Below, piece by piece: positions 36,243 to 47,029 of a DNA stretch of 64,000 nt. The notes under the pieces are model-generated. The model searched no databases. It worked only from the letters and a program-made list of their open reading frames with translations, and had not been told where the DNA came from. Position numbers and translations under genes: made by a program. The stretch comes from Paraescarpia echinospica (lineage: Eukaryota > Annelida > Polychaeta > Sabellida > Siboglinidae). The stretch is taken from the NCBI GenBank assembly GCA_020002185.1, contig CM034531.1, positions 82,293,360 through 82,357,359 of the forward strand, read 5' to 3'. Within the stretch, counting starts at the first letter, position 1. Each line of letters opens with the position of its first letter.

Positions 36243-36428
36243 TTCTGATCATCACAAGACTTCAAGACAAAGGAAAACCAAGAAGGCAAATATTAAACGA
36301 GCGATACTCATCTGTAATCGGCGCTCGAACGGTCTTCCTTTCGCGTTTTGGTAGACGTCAACGAAGTGTAACTGTATCTGCGTTTAAATCTAATTGATCT
36401 ATAGGGTATACAAACAGTTATAAATCAA

Positions 36429-36682
36429 GATTTAGAAATATCAGGATATACACGACATGAGACACAGATACCTAACGCGCAAGTGGCGGCTTAACCGCTA
36501 ATCCAAATCGTACGCTGTGGCCTAATCCTGGCATGTCATGATTGGCTGAAGGCGCTGGGCGGTTTTATTAAGCCAAACAGCTGGAAGTAATTATCGCCTC
36601 AGCCAGTTACCTCACTACCCGCACTAGGCCTGTCCTGGCCATTGCATAAAATACAGTATGCTCTGCGTTCATACCTTCATTT
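36429..36682 (-). repeat. Split direct repeat A1 of YR element
   Basis: 254 bp identical by eye to 30051-30304. It is the outer (5', minus-strand sense) end of the element. The flank 'tagacatatgtgaccc' resembles 57139-57160. Confidence 0.93.
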
Positions 36683-36689
36683 TAGACAT

Positions 36690-37395
36690 ATGTGACCCGC
36701 TATCGTAAAAAAATCATAAGATGGTATTATTGCATTTGAAGCAACTCTGTAGAAAAACGCACCATTCGATGAATAATATGAAATTTAATATGAAGGCTTC
36801 TCGCTAAAAATGGCGCCATATTACAATAAGAATCATATAAATTACATAGTGTTCTGATAATCTTGCGCCATTTAGTGTAAAACTCATACACATTTCTCTC
36901 GCTAGTTCCAGAGACAAACACCATAGAAAGAGGAAGTACGACAATAGTAATTAACATTTTGGGTGGAAGAGACGCTTTGAATACGTTGCCAAGGAACTCA
37001 TCTAAGTCATCAGTGGCCTTGCTATTATATCAAATACCAGGGAATCCTCCTTACAAGGGTGGTCTTGATGCACAAGGCGTCATGAAAATGGTGTCTTTAG
37101 GAATCCCCCTCTTTAGACAATGGGGTACAGTGTCATAGTGAATCCCCAAACAAATCACGCACATATGTTGGAACATTAGGCGAAAAGGTCTTTCGGAGGT
37201 TGGTTGTGCTTGCGTGTTTGGGTAAATTCGGTATTGTACGTTTTCTATACTATAGACATGTGGCGTAACTGTCCGACTTGTCTTTTGTTGGCAAGGTACT
37301 TGCAATTGCCAAGGTATATGTCGTGACAATAGGAAGTCCGCCTAACAAAAGTGGTCTTGTAACACAAGGCGACATGAATTGAGTGTCTAAAACAC
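36690..37395. other. Intron, old interspersed repeat pieces
   Basis: The first 80 bp resemble 57139-57220 ('tttcaagcaactctg' against 'tttgaagcaactctg'). 'gtggtcttgatgcacaagg' near 37060 recurs in altered form near 37352. No gene. Confidence 0.45.
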
Positions 37396-37570
37396 GTTTA
37401 AACGAATAACCTGTTGGCCAACTAATTGGCCAAATCGGTGTTCCCCAACTAATCCAATTATATATGAACATTTACACGCGTGACATGTCTCGACACAATG
37501 AACAACTGCGACCTTGACCTCGACTGCGACTACCTATGATATTGAGCTCTCCGGTAAAGGAAACAGAACA
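37395..37570 (-). repeat. Inverted partial copy of the 1135-1300 MITE region
   Basis: The reverse complement matches 1135-1300: 'gtcgcagtcgaggtcaagg', 'tcgcagttgttc' and 'tgtcgagacatgtcac' in the same order, then CAACTAGTTG-like ends. It shows that the sequence at 1135-1300 is an interspersed family. Confidence 0.75.
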
Positions 37571-37915
37571 TAAACTGACAAGAGAGTTCCGTGTCAACAA
37601 TATACGTGATTCCAACTTTTGTGGAAACAGATTATTTATGTGTGCGTGTTAGGACGCCATTTTACCAATAAAGGACCATATTCCTTTATGGGAAAGCTTT
37701 GGGTGATATCCGTCGACATTGAAAAATAATTGTCTAGCAACTGGAATATATTCTGCTCTTCGATTAGAAATGTCATGTCAATGTCATAGAACAGGGGCAA
37801 TTTATTTAAATCAGCTAAATATTAATTATTATTTACGGTATTATTGTTTTAAATATAATATGTAATAATATACAATAATTAACTCTAAATGCAATAATAC
37901 AATTATGCTTATCAT

Positions 37916-38019
37916 ATATATATGTGTGTAAATATATATATATATATATATATAATATGTAAATGTATATATATGTGTATATATATATAGAGGAGAGAGA
38001 TGAAAGTTTTGCATGTATG

Positions 38020-38085
<66 letters not shown>
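37916..38085. repeat. (TA)n microsatellite cluster
   Basis: Three TA-rich tracts, the longest about 60 bp at 38024-38084, at the 3' side of the next LINE (minus sense). Confidence 0.95.
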
Positions 38086-38088
<3 letters not shown>

Positions 38089-38099
38089 GTTTCATCTGT

Positions 38100-38990
38100 C
38101 TCCTTTCATTCAATCTTCGTCACTTCACTTTCCCATAACCCGCAAAGATCGTTGGGGCACCACTGACGACTTTCTTAACCAGCTCTCTCCATGCTTCCCT
38201 GTTCTCTGCAGCCCTCTGGGAGTCGGCGAACCCCAGTCCTGTCCACTCCTTGATGTTGTCTTCCCACCTCTTTTTCTGTCTACCTTTTCTCCCCTCCCCC
38301 CTCTCATGGTTCCTTGCAAGATGGCCTTTGCAATGCCATATGATCGTGAGACGTGGCCACTTCAGTTTGCACATCTTGACCGTTGTAAGGAGGTCTTCGT
38401 ATGGTCCGGTGGCTTGTTTGATCTTGTTGCGAACTTCTTCGTTAGTAACATGGTCTTTGTATGATATGCGCAAGATCTTCCGAAAGCAACTAATTTCAAT
38501 GGATGGCTTGCATCCTCTTCTGTAGATCTGCTGAGAGATTCCATGTTTCACAAGCGTATGGAAAGGAACATAACAAGGGAGTGCATCATCTTTATTTTCG
38601 AACTGACATTGATGTTGCTGTCGTTCCATATGGGTTTCAACCTTGTAAGTGCTGCTGTTGTCTGTGCAATCCTGGCAAGTATATCAGGTTTGTAATCCTC
38701 GTCTGTGATGATTGATCCCAAATAGTTGAAGCTTGTTACTGTTTCAAGTCTCTGTTCGATGCCTTGTTTGTTGTTTGTCATCAGTTTGGTCTTTTTGGCG
38801 TTGTTCTCCATGCCATATTCTATAGAGGTTTTGTCGAGGCACTCCACCAAATTGACTAGTTCTTGTTCTTCTCCTGCTAGGCAGTCGATGTCATCAGCGA
38901 AGCGAAGGTTGGTGATTGCCCTGCCTACAATGCTGATAGTGCCTTGATGGTTTTCCAAGGCATCATTCAAGATCCTTTCCAATCTTCAGT
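38100..38990 (-). mobile_element. LINE RT fragment (3' half)
   Basis: From 38982 on the minus strand: 'ISIVGRAITNLRFADDIDCL' (FADD catalytic box), 'YGMENNAKKTKLMTNNK', 'VTSFNYLGSIITDEDYKPD' and 'AALTRLKPIWND'. A shifted frame then gives 'FRKILRISYKDHVTNEEVR', and the end 'GLGFADSQRAAENREAWREL' leads to the stop near 38120. Two or three frameshifts break it. It ends next to a (TA)n tract, as several LINE copies here do. Confidence 0.85.
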
Positions 38991-38994
38991 TGAC

Positions 38995-41900
38995 CGTAGA
39001 AGAGCCACCTTAGTATACGTATCAAGTTATCGGACCATCATAGCTGTGTGCGCTGGACATACCAGTCGTTTCGCATTTGCCCAGTATCTCAGTATTTGAC
39101 ACCATGTCTTGACATTGAACGGCAGCAATCTGCCGGAGAATATAAAACTGTTCTGGCCGTCTGATTTGGTGTCGATATTGAGTCCACGCCTCACATCCGT
39201 GCAGCAGTGTCGACAGTACGACGGTACAATACACGTTGATTTTTGCTCAAGCGAACACCACGTTCATTCCAGAGGTCTGCCAACAGATGCGCTTGCATTC
39301 CAAGACATGCAGAACTGTCATCATAAAGCAATGTTTTTTATAGACAACGTGCTTCCCATATATGTTAATTTACCCGTAAAGTTCAATGGGACGTTATCTA
39401 TGGCAATATTTGGTAGCACCTGGTTGGTTCCAAGTTTGGTTGGATCATTACTTATGTTTTTCTCTAGACTTATCGTGAGTTAAAACCAACGGCCTGCTTA
39501 AACAAAATAGTCAGTAGTTCCCCTTATGATGTCATCGGTTGAATGTACAATAAGTGCACGACCATCATCAAACAGCATGCTTTGTACAAGTAGCGCTGAT
39601 ATCTTGCTCTTGGCTTTCGGCCGATGTATATTAAATATATTCCCATCGGTGCGAAAACTGGATATAGACACTTGGCTCGTTGTCGTGAAAAGCATATTGC
39701 AACACGATGGATAACATAATTGATAATAATATTTGTACCAGGATGCATTCCTCTTTGGTGCCGTTCATTACAGGAAATGCGCCTGACAATTTCCCTTGGT
39801 CTTGGACTCTGGCCACCATGCCATCGTGAAAGAACCGAATTTTATCAACGAATACGTCGAAAAGCCAACCTTCCTCTCAGTAGTTTCCAAAGTTCTGTTC
39901 TGTTGATTGAGTCAAAGGCATTCGTAAGGTCTACAAAGACCATATAGAGGTCTTGGTTTTGTTCCCGACTCTTTTCTTTAGTTGTGTCATCACGAATACC
40001 ATATCAGTGGTACCACGCCCTACTCAGAAGCTGCACTCTGGTAGAACGTTTATTTTTGGCTATATGGTGTAGCAGACAAATTTAGCAAAGTCCGGGCGAG
40101 TAATGTGCCGCTTATACACAATAGTGAACTGCAACGGTGGGTGTCGCAGATATATATGTTCCCCTTTCGTTTGTAGTTGTGAACAAGCGATGCATCTTTG
40201 AAGTTTTATTGGACGGATCTTCTGTCTCAGATGATAGTGAACTTTTGGACAAGTCGTTTAGTTAGTTTCATCCTCACTGTTTTACATTTCTGCAGCAATT
40301 TCATATGAATCTGAGGTTTTCCACTTGGTAGATTGTTAACTGCCTCAGAGTTTCCACGATGCTTGGACGTACGTCTATTCCATGGATGATTGAATGTTGT
40401 ATAACTTCATAGAGTGCTGCATATGAGATAGCTGTTGGTATATTTAGCACATCATTAAAATGTTCAGCACATCGTTCCAGAATTTAACTTCGATTTGTAA
40501 TGCGTGTCGTTCCATCAGTGTGAGCCACACATTTGACTGGTTCCCATATACTGCTATGTGGCCATCTTCGAAACGTTTAGCATCGTTCTGATCAGATGCT
40601 TGTCGTAAAACATTGATCTGTCAGACCACCATGTCCTCTTCATGGCGCGCAGCGTTGTCTTTTGTCGTTGCTTACAGTGGTGATAGGCTGCTGATTTCGA
40701 AGGCGTATTGTTGCAGCGTATGCAGGCAAGATGTGAGCGATGCATGTAGTAGAGAATGAACATTGCCTCTGTGTCATTTCCATCGAACAAATCGCTGTGT
40801 TTGCACTGGGTAACACTGACTACTTCATGGGCTGCTTCGTAGAGGGGATCTGTAAGACGGGCCCATTTGATCACTGCATCTGGTGCTGGTTCGTTTCTTC
40901 CTCAGATATTGTGTAACGTTTTCCCTGTAGTTGCAGCTGGACCGTGACTGACTTGCGGTTTGTAACAGTAAGTTTTTTCAAGATTTATCACTGCATTTCT
41001 GCTTGTTCATTTCTACGTTGATGCACATTCTGCATCGTAGCATTCAATGAATAGAATAGCGGTATGTGCAACACATGGTACGAGTGTTTGGGGTTAGGAC
41101 ACTGTTAGACTTCCTGCTTGGTTACAGACGAAAAAGAGTGCAGTATATTTTTGAGAAATGACTTTTTACAATATTCACTTGCTCTGACATAAGTATATTT
41201 GAGTAGTCAGATTTCTAGATGTGATTGTAGAAGGTGTTAACAGTAAAATGGTGTCTTTTTAGCTGATTTTACTAAGCGGAAGGGTATCTGGCAGCAATTT
41301 GGCTAGTTGACACTTTAGCCGGATTACTGCCTGCATCCATTTGTAAATATTGACGGGTGTCATACATACAGGCATTTTGCAAGAGCTAGAGATATTAGAT
41401 TTTGACTAAACTCGACCAGCATGTCAATGAGATGATAATAACAGCAGGTGAGAAGTTTAAGAAACTTTATTTGTCACGTTTTCTTATAATCACACAAAAC
41501 ATTAACATGGTCGCCAATGGGAAAACTGACAGTGTGCTGACCCCGTTTCTTACATCAAGGATGTCGCATTGTCTGTCGAAGATGTAGTCAATCAGAAGCC
41601 ACTGTTATGAGCGGCGTGTGTGCATCCAGGGTATTTTATATTTGTCCGCTTGTAATACTCTGTTTGGCAAGTTGAAATTCGGTTCATATTGTTAAGAGGA
41701 GAGACCCGATCGAGTTGTCATTTCCAATGCCGTGATATTCCTTTTCCCAAGCGGCGTGGTATTTTTTTACTCTGCATTGACATCTCCTAGAAGAGTCAGT
41801 TTGTGATGACGTCGTATTGTACGGATGACTGATTTCAGTTGTTCGTAAAAACGTTCTTTTTGTGCTTCCGACTAAGGCATGATTGGTGCATATGGTCTCA

Positions 41901-42310
41901 TTATGGTGGAATGACGATCGCCGGGTAGATAACTTGATGCGCATTGTCATGAATCGTTCGTTTCCTCATTTTGGCAAGGTTTTACATGATACGGGTGGGT
42001 TTTCTGCAAATACAGCTACGGCTGGTATGGTTTCACTGTCTGACTTGCAGAGGAAGGTGTAACCAGCACCTTTCTCAGTGAGTTGTGATTCACCTGGTAG
42101 TCGTGTTTGACTTAAAGCTGCAATTGTGATGTTGTACATTGCCAGCTGTCTGCCGTTCTTCGTTCTAATCGGTTACCGTTGTCCTGTAATGATTCCATAC
42201 ACATGTTTTGTGCAGTTTCTTTTGGTAAACAAGTCTGGATACAGCCAGCTTTTTTTAGGGAACATTTTGAATCCCATCCTCCACTTGGAGAGAGCAGTGC
42301 TGTACTTGTA
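38995..42310 (-). mobile_element. Nearly full-length RTE-like LINE, heavily decayed
   Basis: The endonuclease begins near 42230 ('TIAALSQTRLPGESQLTEKG', 'YTFLCKSDSE'), runs through 41950-41684, and is followed by a linker ('AYHHCKQRQKTTLRAMKRTW', 40554-40874). The RT includes 'FVDLTNAFDSINRTELW' near 39920, 'MVARVQDQGKLSGAFPVMNG' at 39819, a decayed catalytic box 'LLVQSMLFDDG' near 39590, and 'LLHGCEAWTQYRHQIRRPEQ' at 39200. There are frequent stops and frameshifts. The region up to about 42950 may be its 5' untranslated part. Confidence 0.82.
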
Positions 42311-42993
42311 GAAGGCTGCTCTGTCGCCCTAGCAGGATACGAGCGTAAATATGTGTGTTCCATGTCAATAACAGAACGACCGTCACAATATGGCCGCCAT
42401 AAGTGTAGGGTCTTAACTAAGGACAAACAGTGACATCCTCCGACTGTACCCGTAGCTATACCCCATCGCCACGACTTGTTGCAGGGTAACGTGATAGAGA
42501 AGAGAAAGAGAAAAGGTGCATGCTGACTTTGTACCTGCGTCTGAGCTTGGGGTGGAGTAGGTTGGCGCAGATCTATCCCACACACTTGATCTATGCCCCT
42601 TTGTTTAGTGTCTCAATTTGGCTGAGATGACTAGAGGGGGAATCGACTGCATGCACTGGCCAACCGGTTTTCATTAAACGTCACCATTCTTGGAGCCACG
42701 TTTGTCATTTATGTGCCTTCTCTGCCATCTGCAGTCACAAATGTAGTTCACTGCCCTAAGGCAGCTAACACGCGCATAGCTTAGCCAGCCAGCCAGCTTG
42801 CCGAGGCTGTTGTCCGGGAATGGCCGCCGCGGTGTCTCCGCGACTACTTGGAGCCATATGTGCGAGTTGAGTGGATTGAGTTGGACCAATACTACAAGCC
42901 ACCCACTTAGGGTGCGGCTGCCTGACATGGAAGGGAACTATCATCCCGCCCTTGCTCCATCATACCCACTCGCGTGAATAAGCAAACATTAAC

Positions 42994-43335
42994 AACAGCA
43001 AATGTATGTGTGCATGTGTGCATGTGTGCATGTGCGCATGTGCACATGTGCGCATGTGCGTATGTGCGCATGGTGCATGGGTGCATGGGTGCATGTGTGC
43101 ATGGGTGCATGTGTGCATGTGTGCATGTGTGCATGTGTGCATGTGTGCATGTGTGCATGTGTGCATGTGTGCATGGGTGCATCGGTGCATGTGTGCATGT
43201 GTGCATGGGTGCATGTGTGCATGGGTGCATGAGTGCAAGTGTGCATGTGTGCATGTGTGCATGAGTGCAAGTGTGCATGTGTGCATGTATGCATGCGTGT
43301 CTGTGCGTGTGTATGTATGTGTGTTTGTGTGTGTA
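42994..43335. repeat. GTGCATGT minisatellite
   Basis: About 40 units of 'gtgcatgt' or variants such as 'gggtgcat' give alternating purine-pyrimidine over 340 bp. Long Met-His-Cys-Thr or Cys-Ala-Val frames on both strands are artefacts. Confidence 0.95.
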
Positions 43336-43344
43336 TATATATAC

Positions 43345-43404
<60 letters not shown>

Positions 43405-43415
43405 ATATATATATA
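43336..43415. repeat. (TA)n tract
   Basis: TA repeats adjoin the GTGCAT array and precede the SINE-like repeat. Confidence 0.9.
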
Positions 43416-43512
43416 AAGGTAAGTTCTTATATAGCGCAGTATCCAGTCCTCAGGACTGCGCTTTACACGTTACTCTCTGGCTGACCTTTTCAATCGAACA
43501 CCATCTCGACTT
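43416..43512. repeat. Left half of a SINE-like repeat split by a LINE
   Basis: 'ttcttatatagcgcagta' and 'ggactgcgctttacac' match copies at 55270-55400 and 55420-55500. The continuation lies at 44276 after an inserted LINE fragment. Confidence 0.65.
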
Positions 43513-43514
43513 CT

Positions 43515-44275
43515 CTCAGAACTCAGAACTCAAAATCAGTTTATTTGACCTATAAATACGATATATACACAATGAATAACATGAGTACTAGATAAGGTCG
43601 GGAGACTCCCATTAAGATATACAATATCGCTAGCACAGGAGCCACCCCATAAATATAATCAACATCAAAATTTACATGTCACAAATCAGAATAGCATATG
43701 CCTTGTTTTACAGTTGATAATTACTCAGTGTATCAACATCCATACATAATACAAGGACTGATTAAATGTACTCTTGTACAAATAATTGACGTACATATGG
43801 ATACTTAGGTATACATTTCAATACGTATTACGAATTACAAATAAAGCAATTATGAATACGACAACAGGATTCATAATATAAAATAAAATAGTTTGTTGTG
43901 TATGTTAAAAAACCATACAGACTGTGGGTGTAAATTTTATTAATGATAATACTTGGTGTATTGTTAACTGTCTCAACTATGTTGTGTCTAGTGCATTTTA
44001 TACAGATTATTTCTTTCACGTGTGCAGTGCTGATGAATACTATAGATGTGTGTGTTTGGAAAAACATTGAAGTAGAAGGGTAAAAGATTGTTAATTAATT
44101 TATAGTAACATTTTTATTGTTGGATTTTATAAATGTCATCCAACTTTAGCAACTGAAATCTTTTAAAAATAGGACTTGTGTGAACATTATATTTACTTAA
44201 GGATATTATTCGTATTGCTTTTTTCTGTAATTTGAAAATTCGATGTGCCTGATGACTCCATAAAAGTAAGCCATA
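43515..44275 (-). mobile_element. LINE 3' fragment (same family as 4640-7665)
   Basis: On the minus strand: 'INYGLLLWSHQAHRIFKLQK', 'KAIRIISLSKYNVHTSPIF', 'LLKLDDIYKIQQ', then in other frames 'LPFYFNVFPNTH' and 'NNTPSIIINKIYTHSLYGF'. The order agrees with the C-terminus of the LINE at 4640-7665. It is 5'-truncated and sits between two halves of a SINE-like repeat. Confidence 0.8.
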
Positions 44276-44480
44276 ATTAATCTCTGGGAAGCATTCAGCC
44301 ACGCTGCAATTAATGCGCGAAGACGATTCATATACAAATATTCACCACTACGCATTCATACAGCTGAGTGAACTGAAGCAATATAGAGTAAACGAACTTG
44401 CCCAAGGTTCGACACCGCCGCTCAGGATTGGAACCCAAGTTCTCTCAGTCGCTCTTTAAGCTGCGCTACTGCGCTCCACA
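44276..44480. repeat. Right half of the split SINE-like repeat
   Basis: 'tctctgggaagcattcagcc' continues the repeat begun at 43416-43512; the same junction is uninterrupted at 55515-55540. It ends with 'gaacccaagttctctcag' and 'ctgcgctactgcgctcc', which looks tRNA-like in reverse. Confidence 0.65.
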
Positions 44481-44567
44481 TGTGCAATTTATCGCTTCTG
44501 TTTTATGGAATTCATGCATGGAATGTTACGTACTCTTTCTCAAAAGGTTCGAATAGGTATAAAATAT

Positions 44568-44665
44568 GTGTGTGTGTGCGTGTGCGAGTGCGAGTGTGTG
44601 TGTGTGTACGTATTATGTATGTCCGCATGTATGTATGTATGTGTGTATGTAAACATATATACAAG
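44568..44665. repeat. (GT)n/(GTAT)n microsatellite
   Basis: GT, GC and GTAT repeats; no other content. Confidence 0.9.
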
Positions 44666-44889
44666 TAAATAAGATTGAACAATGATGCATCAGTGGAATA
44701 CAAAACAATAGAATAGAGCAATTACTAAACTTCCAAGACATGACAACGACTTTTTTTTATATAATATATTTCCTATATATTGTATAACCTTAATTTTCAT
44801 AAGTATTGAGTTGTATTGTTACGCTATTTCTCTATCTTCGTGTGCGCACGAAGATTGCACACCCTGTACAGTCATCAGTGCCGTTTTTG

Positions 44890-44890
<1 letters not shown>

Positions 44891-44922
<32 letters not shown>
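44891..44922. repeat. (CA)n microsatellite
   Basis: About 16 CA units. Confidence 0.95.
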
Positions 44923-44924
<2 letters not shown>

Positions 44925-45021
44925 TACATATTAAAATGTGATTGTAAATTCTTACTTAAATTAAATTGGAATTTTGCTTTTGTGATACCAACGTACACAA
45001 TTCCTTGTAATATTAAGCTAG

Positions 45022-45025
<4 letters not shown>

Positions 45026-45088
<63 letters not shown>

Positions 45089-45090
45089 TG
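45026..45090. repeat. (TA)n microsatellite
   Basis: About 30 TA units with one CA interruption. Confidence 0.95.
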
Positions 45091-45094
45091 TTTG

Positions 45095-45740
45095 TGGGTG
45101 GAAGCTTTGATTTTCTAGCGCCAGAACATTATCCCCACTCATACAGTAACGTCAATCGTGAATACGAATTATATTTTGCCATAGTCTCATCCACGAACAG
45201 TATTGAGCTTTGTTTTATCTATCCGTGGGTTGCATGTATTTACTTACGTGACTAAAGCTTAGCACATTTTTAACGAAAAGGTACTCGTGATATTACTGGT
45301 TGGAGGAATTGTTTCACCAGATATCAAATATTGCACTCAACCAGATATATCAATTGGCTTCGGATGATCAAATGTACTGCTACTGTGTGTCGCACTATGA
45401 ACAAACCAATACAATGATATAAAGTGGTTCAACAATTATACTGTTACTTGAATGGGTGATTGGTTAACAAAATAGGCACTCGCGACCAGAGAAGTTGTAA
45501 TGTTCTGGCGAGAAAATCAAACCTTGCACCCACAGAAAGATGTCAAATGCATTGATATTGCCAGGGATAGCGCCTGTGGATGTCGCAATGTTTGGATGCT
45601 TGAAACAGTCATGTTGACTCTTTAGTTGGAGCATTTAGGTGAACAAATCGTTTGACCCTAACACAAGGTCATTAAAGATCCACAGAAAAATGGCAACATC
45701 GGGTTCTTGTTACCAAGCCATATGGTATTGCATTTATATA
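45095..45740. other. Intron, no recognised content
   Basis: No coding or repeat signal; some phrases such as 'agaaaatcaa' with 'cttgcaccc' (45515) and 'gaagctttgattttctagcg' (45102) suggest a weak inverted pair about 400 bp apart. Confidence 0.45.
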
Positions 45741-45744
45741 TGTT

Positions 45745-45930
45745 GTATTGTATTGTATACAAGCGTGGAGGCCATATCGTCAGAAGGACATAGGTATGCT
45801 AGAAAGAGAACATAAGAGAGCGACTAAAATGTTGCCAAAACTGAGGAATCTTAGTTACGAAATAAGCCTAAAATAATGTGATTTAATAAAACTAGAGACA
45901 AAAAGATTGAGAGGAGATCAGATAGCCCAA
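45745..45930 (+). mobile_element. Short CR1-like LINE piece
   Basis: 'acaagcgtggaggccatat' through 'agattgagaggagatcag' matches the corresponding part of the copies at 18000-18160 (reverse) and 62060-62220. It stops abruptly at 45925. Confidence 0.8.
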
Positions 45931-46038
45931 TCCTACCACACTGGCTTTCCACTAACACGATCAGATGGTTGTATTGAATGAGTCTTGTGAAGAGTTTTGA
46001 TCCATCTATGACAATGATTGTTGTGAATGTTCCTACAG

Positions 46039-46148
46039 GAGCGTGTAGCGGTGGAACGGCTGTCTTGACTGAGGCAAGAGGAGAGTTTGGATCCAACTAT
46101 GACAAGAATGAGAGTTGCCGATGGAGAATTGAAGTTGATGATGACCAG
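46039..46148 (+). CDS. CUB domain 4, N-terminal half exon (subtype B)
   Basis: Acceptor 'ttcctacag', donor GTGGGG; 110 bp, phase 1 to phase 0. It encodes GACSGGTAVLTEARGEFG, 'SNYDKNESCRWRIEVD' and 'DDQ', with four residue changes from CUB2a. Upstream intron sequence ('gatccatctatgacaatga') is also shared with the CUB2a flank. The intradomain intron is only 641 bp, against more than 7 kb in the first three CUB domains. Confidence 0.93.
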
Positions 46149-46198
46149 GTGGGGATGTTAGAGCCAATTGGTATAATATATATATATATATATGTATA

Positions 46199-46231
<33 letters not shown>

Positions 46232-46235
<4 letters not shown>

Positions 46236-46279
46236 GCGTGGTGCTGATAAATATATATATATATCAACACCACGCAGAT
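46232..46279. repeat. Perfect-stem hairpin at a LINE/TA junction
   Basis: 'atctgcgtggtg' at 46232 pairs with 'caccacgcagat' at 46268, with a TA-rich loop. The right arm is the LINE sequence at the (TA)n junction; the left arm is its inverted copy. Confidence 0.8.
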
Positions 46280-46612
46280 AGAGAACGTTGAAAGCTATGT
46301 ACATCTGGGACAGCGATACAGTATCAATGAGAAAAACCAAGACAAGTAGATGGTAACTTTGGAACCTGCTTGAAGAGAAAACTCATTCGTACTTCCAGCG
46401 ATGACACACGGCGCGGAAACATGGACACTCACCATCCAGGCAAAGAACAAGTTAGCAGCTACACAAACAAAGATGGAACGAAGTATGTTAAACATCACAT
46501 ATCGGGAGAAAAAACAAACATCTGGGTAAGAGAGAATACATAGGTCATAGACGTGATAGAACAAATCAGAAGACAAAGTTGGACCAGGGCAGGGCAAATC
46601 AGCAGACAATAT
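46255..46612 (+). mobile_element. 3' fragment of the 24640-27170 LINE family
   Basis: From 'tatcaacaccacgcagatag' it follows 26585 onwards: 'GQRYSINEKNQDK'-like frame, 'MTHGAETWTLTIQAKNKL' and 'MLNITYREKKQTSG' with frameshifts, ending in TA repeats at 46608. It starts exactly at the (TA)n position that also interrupts the longer copy at 26540-26586. Confidence 0.8.
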
Positions 46613-46760
46613 ATATATATATATATATGCATATGTATATGTGTGTGTTTATTTGTGTGTATGGGTTTATGTGTGAATGGACGAATGCATGTGTGAGTGT
46701 GTGGGCGTGTTTGTGTGCGTGCGTGTGTGTGTTTGTGTGTGTGTATATATGTATATAATA
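46608..46760. repeat. (TA)n and (GT)n tracts
   Basis: TA repeats, then GT/GTGC repeats, ending about 30 bp before the CUB4 second exon. Confidence 0.9.
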
Positions 46761-46789
46761 TGCGTACATGTATACTTGTCTGTTTACAG

Positions 46790-47021
46790 CGTGTGCGCCT
46801 TGACTTCGTTAGCTTCATGCTCCCAAACTGCAGCAGTTGTAGTTGCGACAAACTCAACATCTACGACGGAAGTGACGCCAATTCACCATTGATGCACACA
46901 CTCTGTGGAAATGACCTTCCCGGAAGCTTTACATCTAGCTCGAACGTTCTGTTCGTGTACTTCGAGTCGGATGCCTCAACCATAAATCGTGGTTTTCGGA
47001 CCCGGTACTCCGCTATTGGAG
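46790..47021 (+). CDS. CUB domain 4, C-terminal half exon
   Basis: Acceptor 'tgtttacag', donor GTAAGG; 232 bp, phase 0 to phase 1. It reads 'RVRLDFVSFMLPNCSSC', 'SCDKLNIYDGSDANSP', 'MHTLCGNDLPGSFTSSS' and 'FRTRYSAIGG'. It has the C-x2-C-x-C-D cysteine cluster and the same length as CUB2b, supporting a common two-domain ancestor. Confidence 0.93.
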
Positions 47022-47029
47022 GTAAGGAA

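Larger units (their letters stand above)
29489..36682 (-). mobile_element. Ngaro/PAT-like tyrosine-recombinase element with split direct repeats
   Basis: On the minus strand the order is A1 (36682-36429), SGNH-hydrolase pseudogene, minisatellites, YR pseudogene, B1 (30648-30302), A2 (30304-30051), spacer (30050-29836) and B2 (29835-29489). A1/A2 are identical over 254 bp and B1/B2 differ at one base in 347, by eye. B1 and A2 overlap by three bases (TTT on the plus strand). Split A1-B1A2-B2 repeats are known from PAT and Ngaro YR retrotransposons, some of which carry an SGNH hydrolase. No reverse transcriptase, RNase H or gag was found in the 5.8-kb body. It probably belongs to a non-autonomous lineage mobilised in trans. 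Confidence 0.8.

Noticed and set aside
29489..36682. Ordinary LTR retrotransposon with 254-bp LTRs
   Set aside because: The repeats do not start TG and end CA, a second interleaved repeat pair exists, there is no target duplication or primer-binding site, and the integrase type is a tyrosine recombinase.
42674..42928. 84-residue minus frame with Trp/Leu-rich sequence
   Set aside because: It lies just upstream of the LINE endonuclease (minus sense) and is more likely LINE 5' untranslated sequence than a gene.
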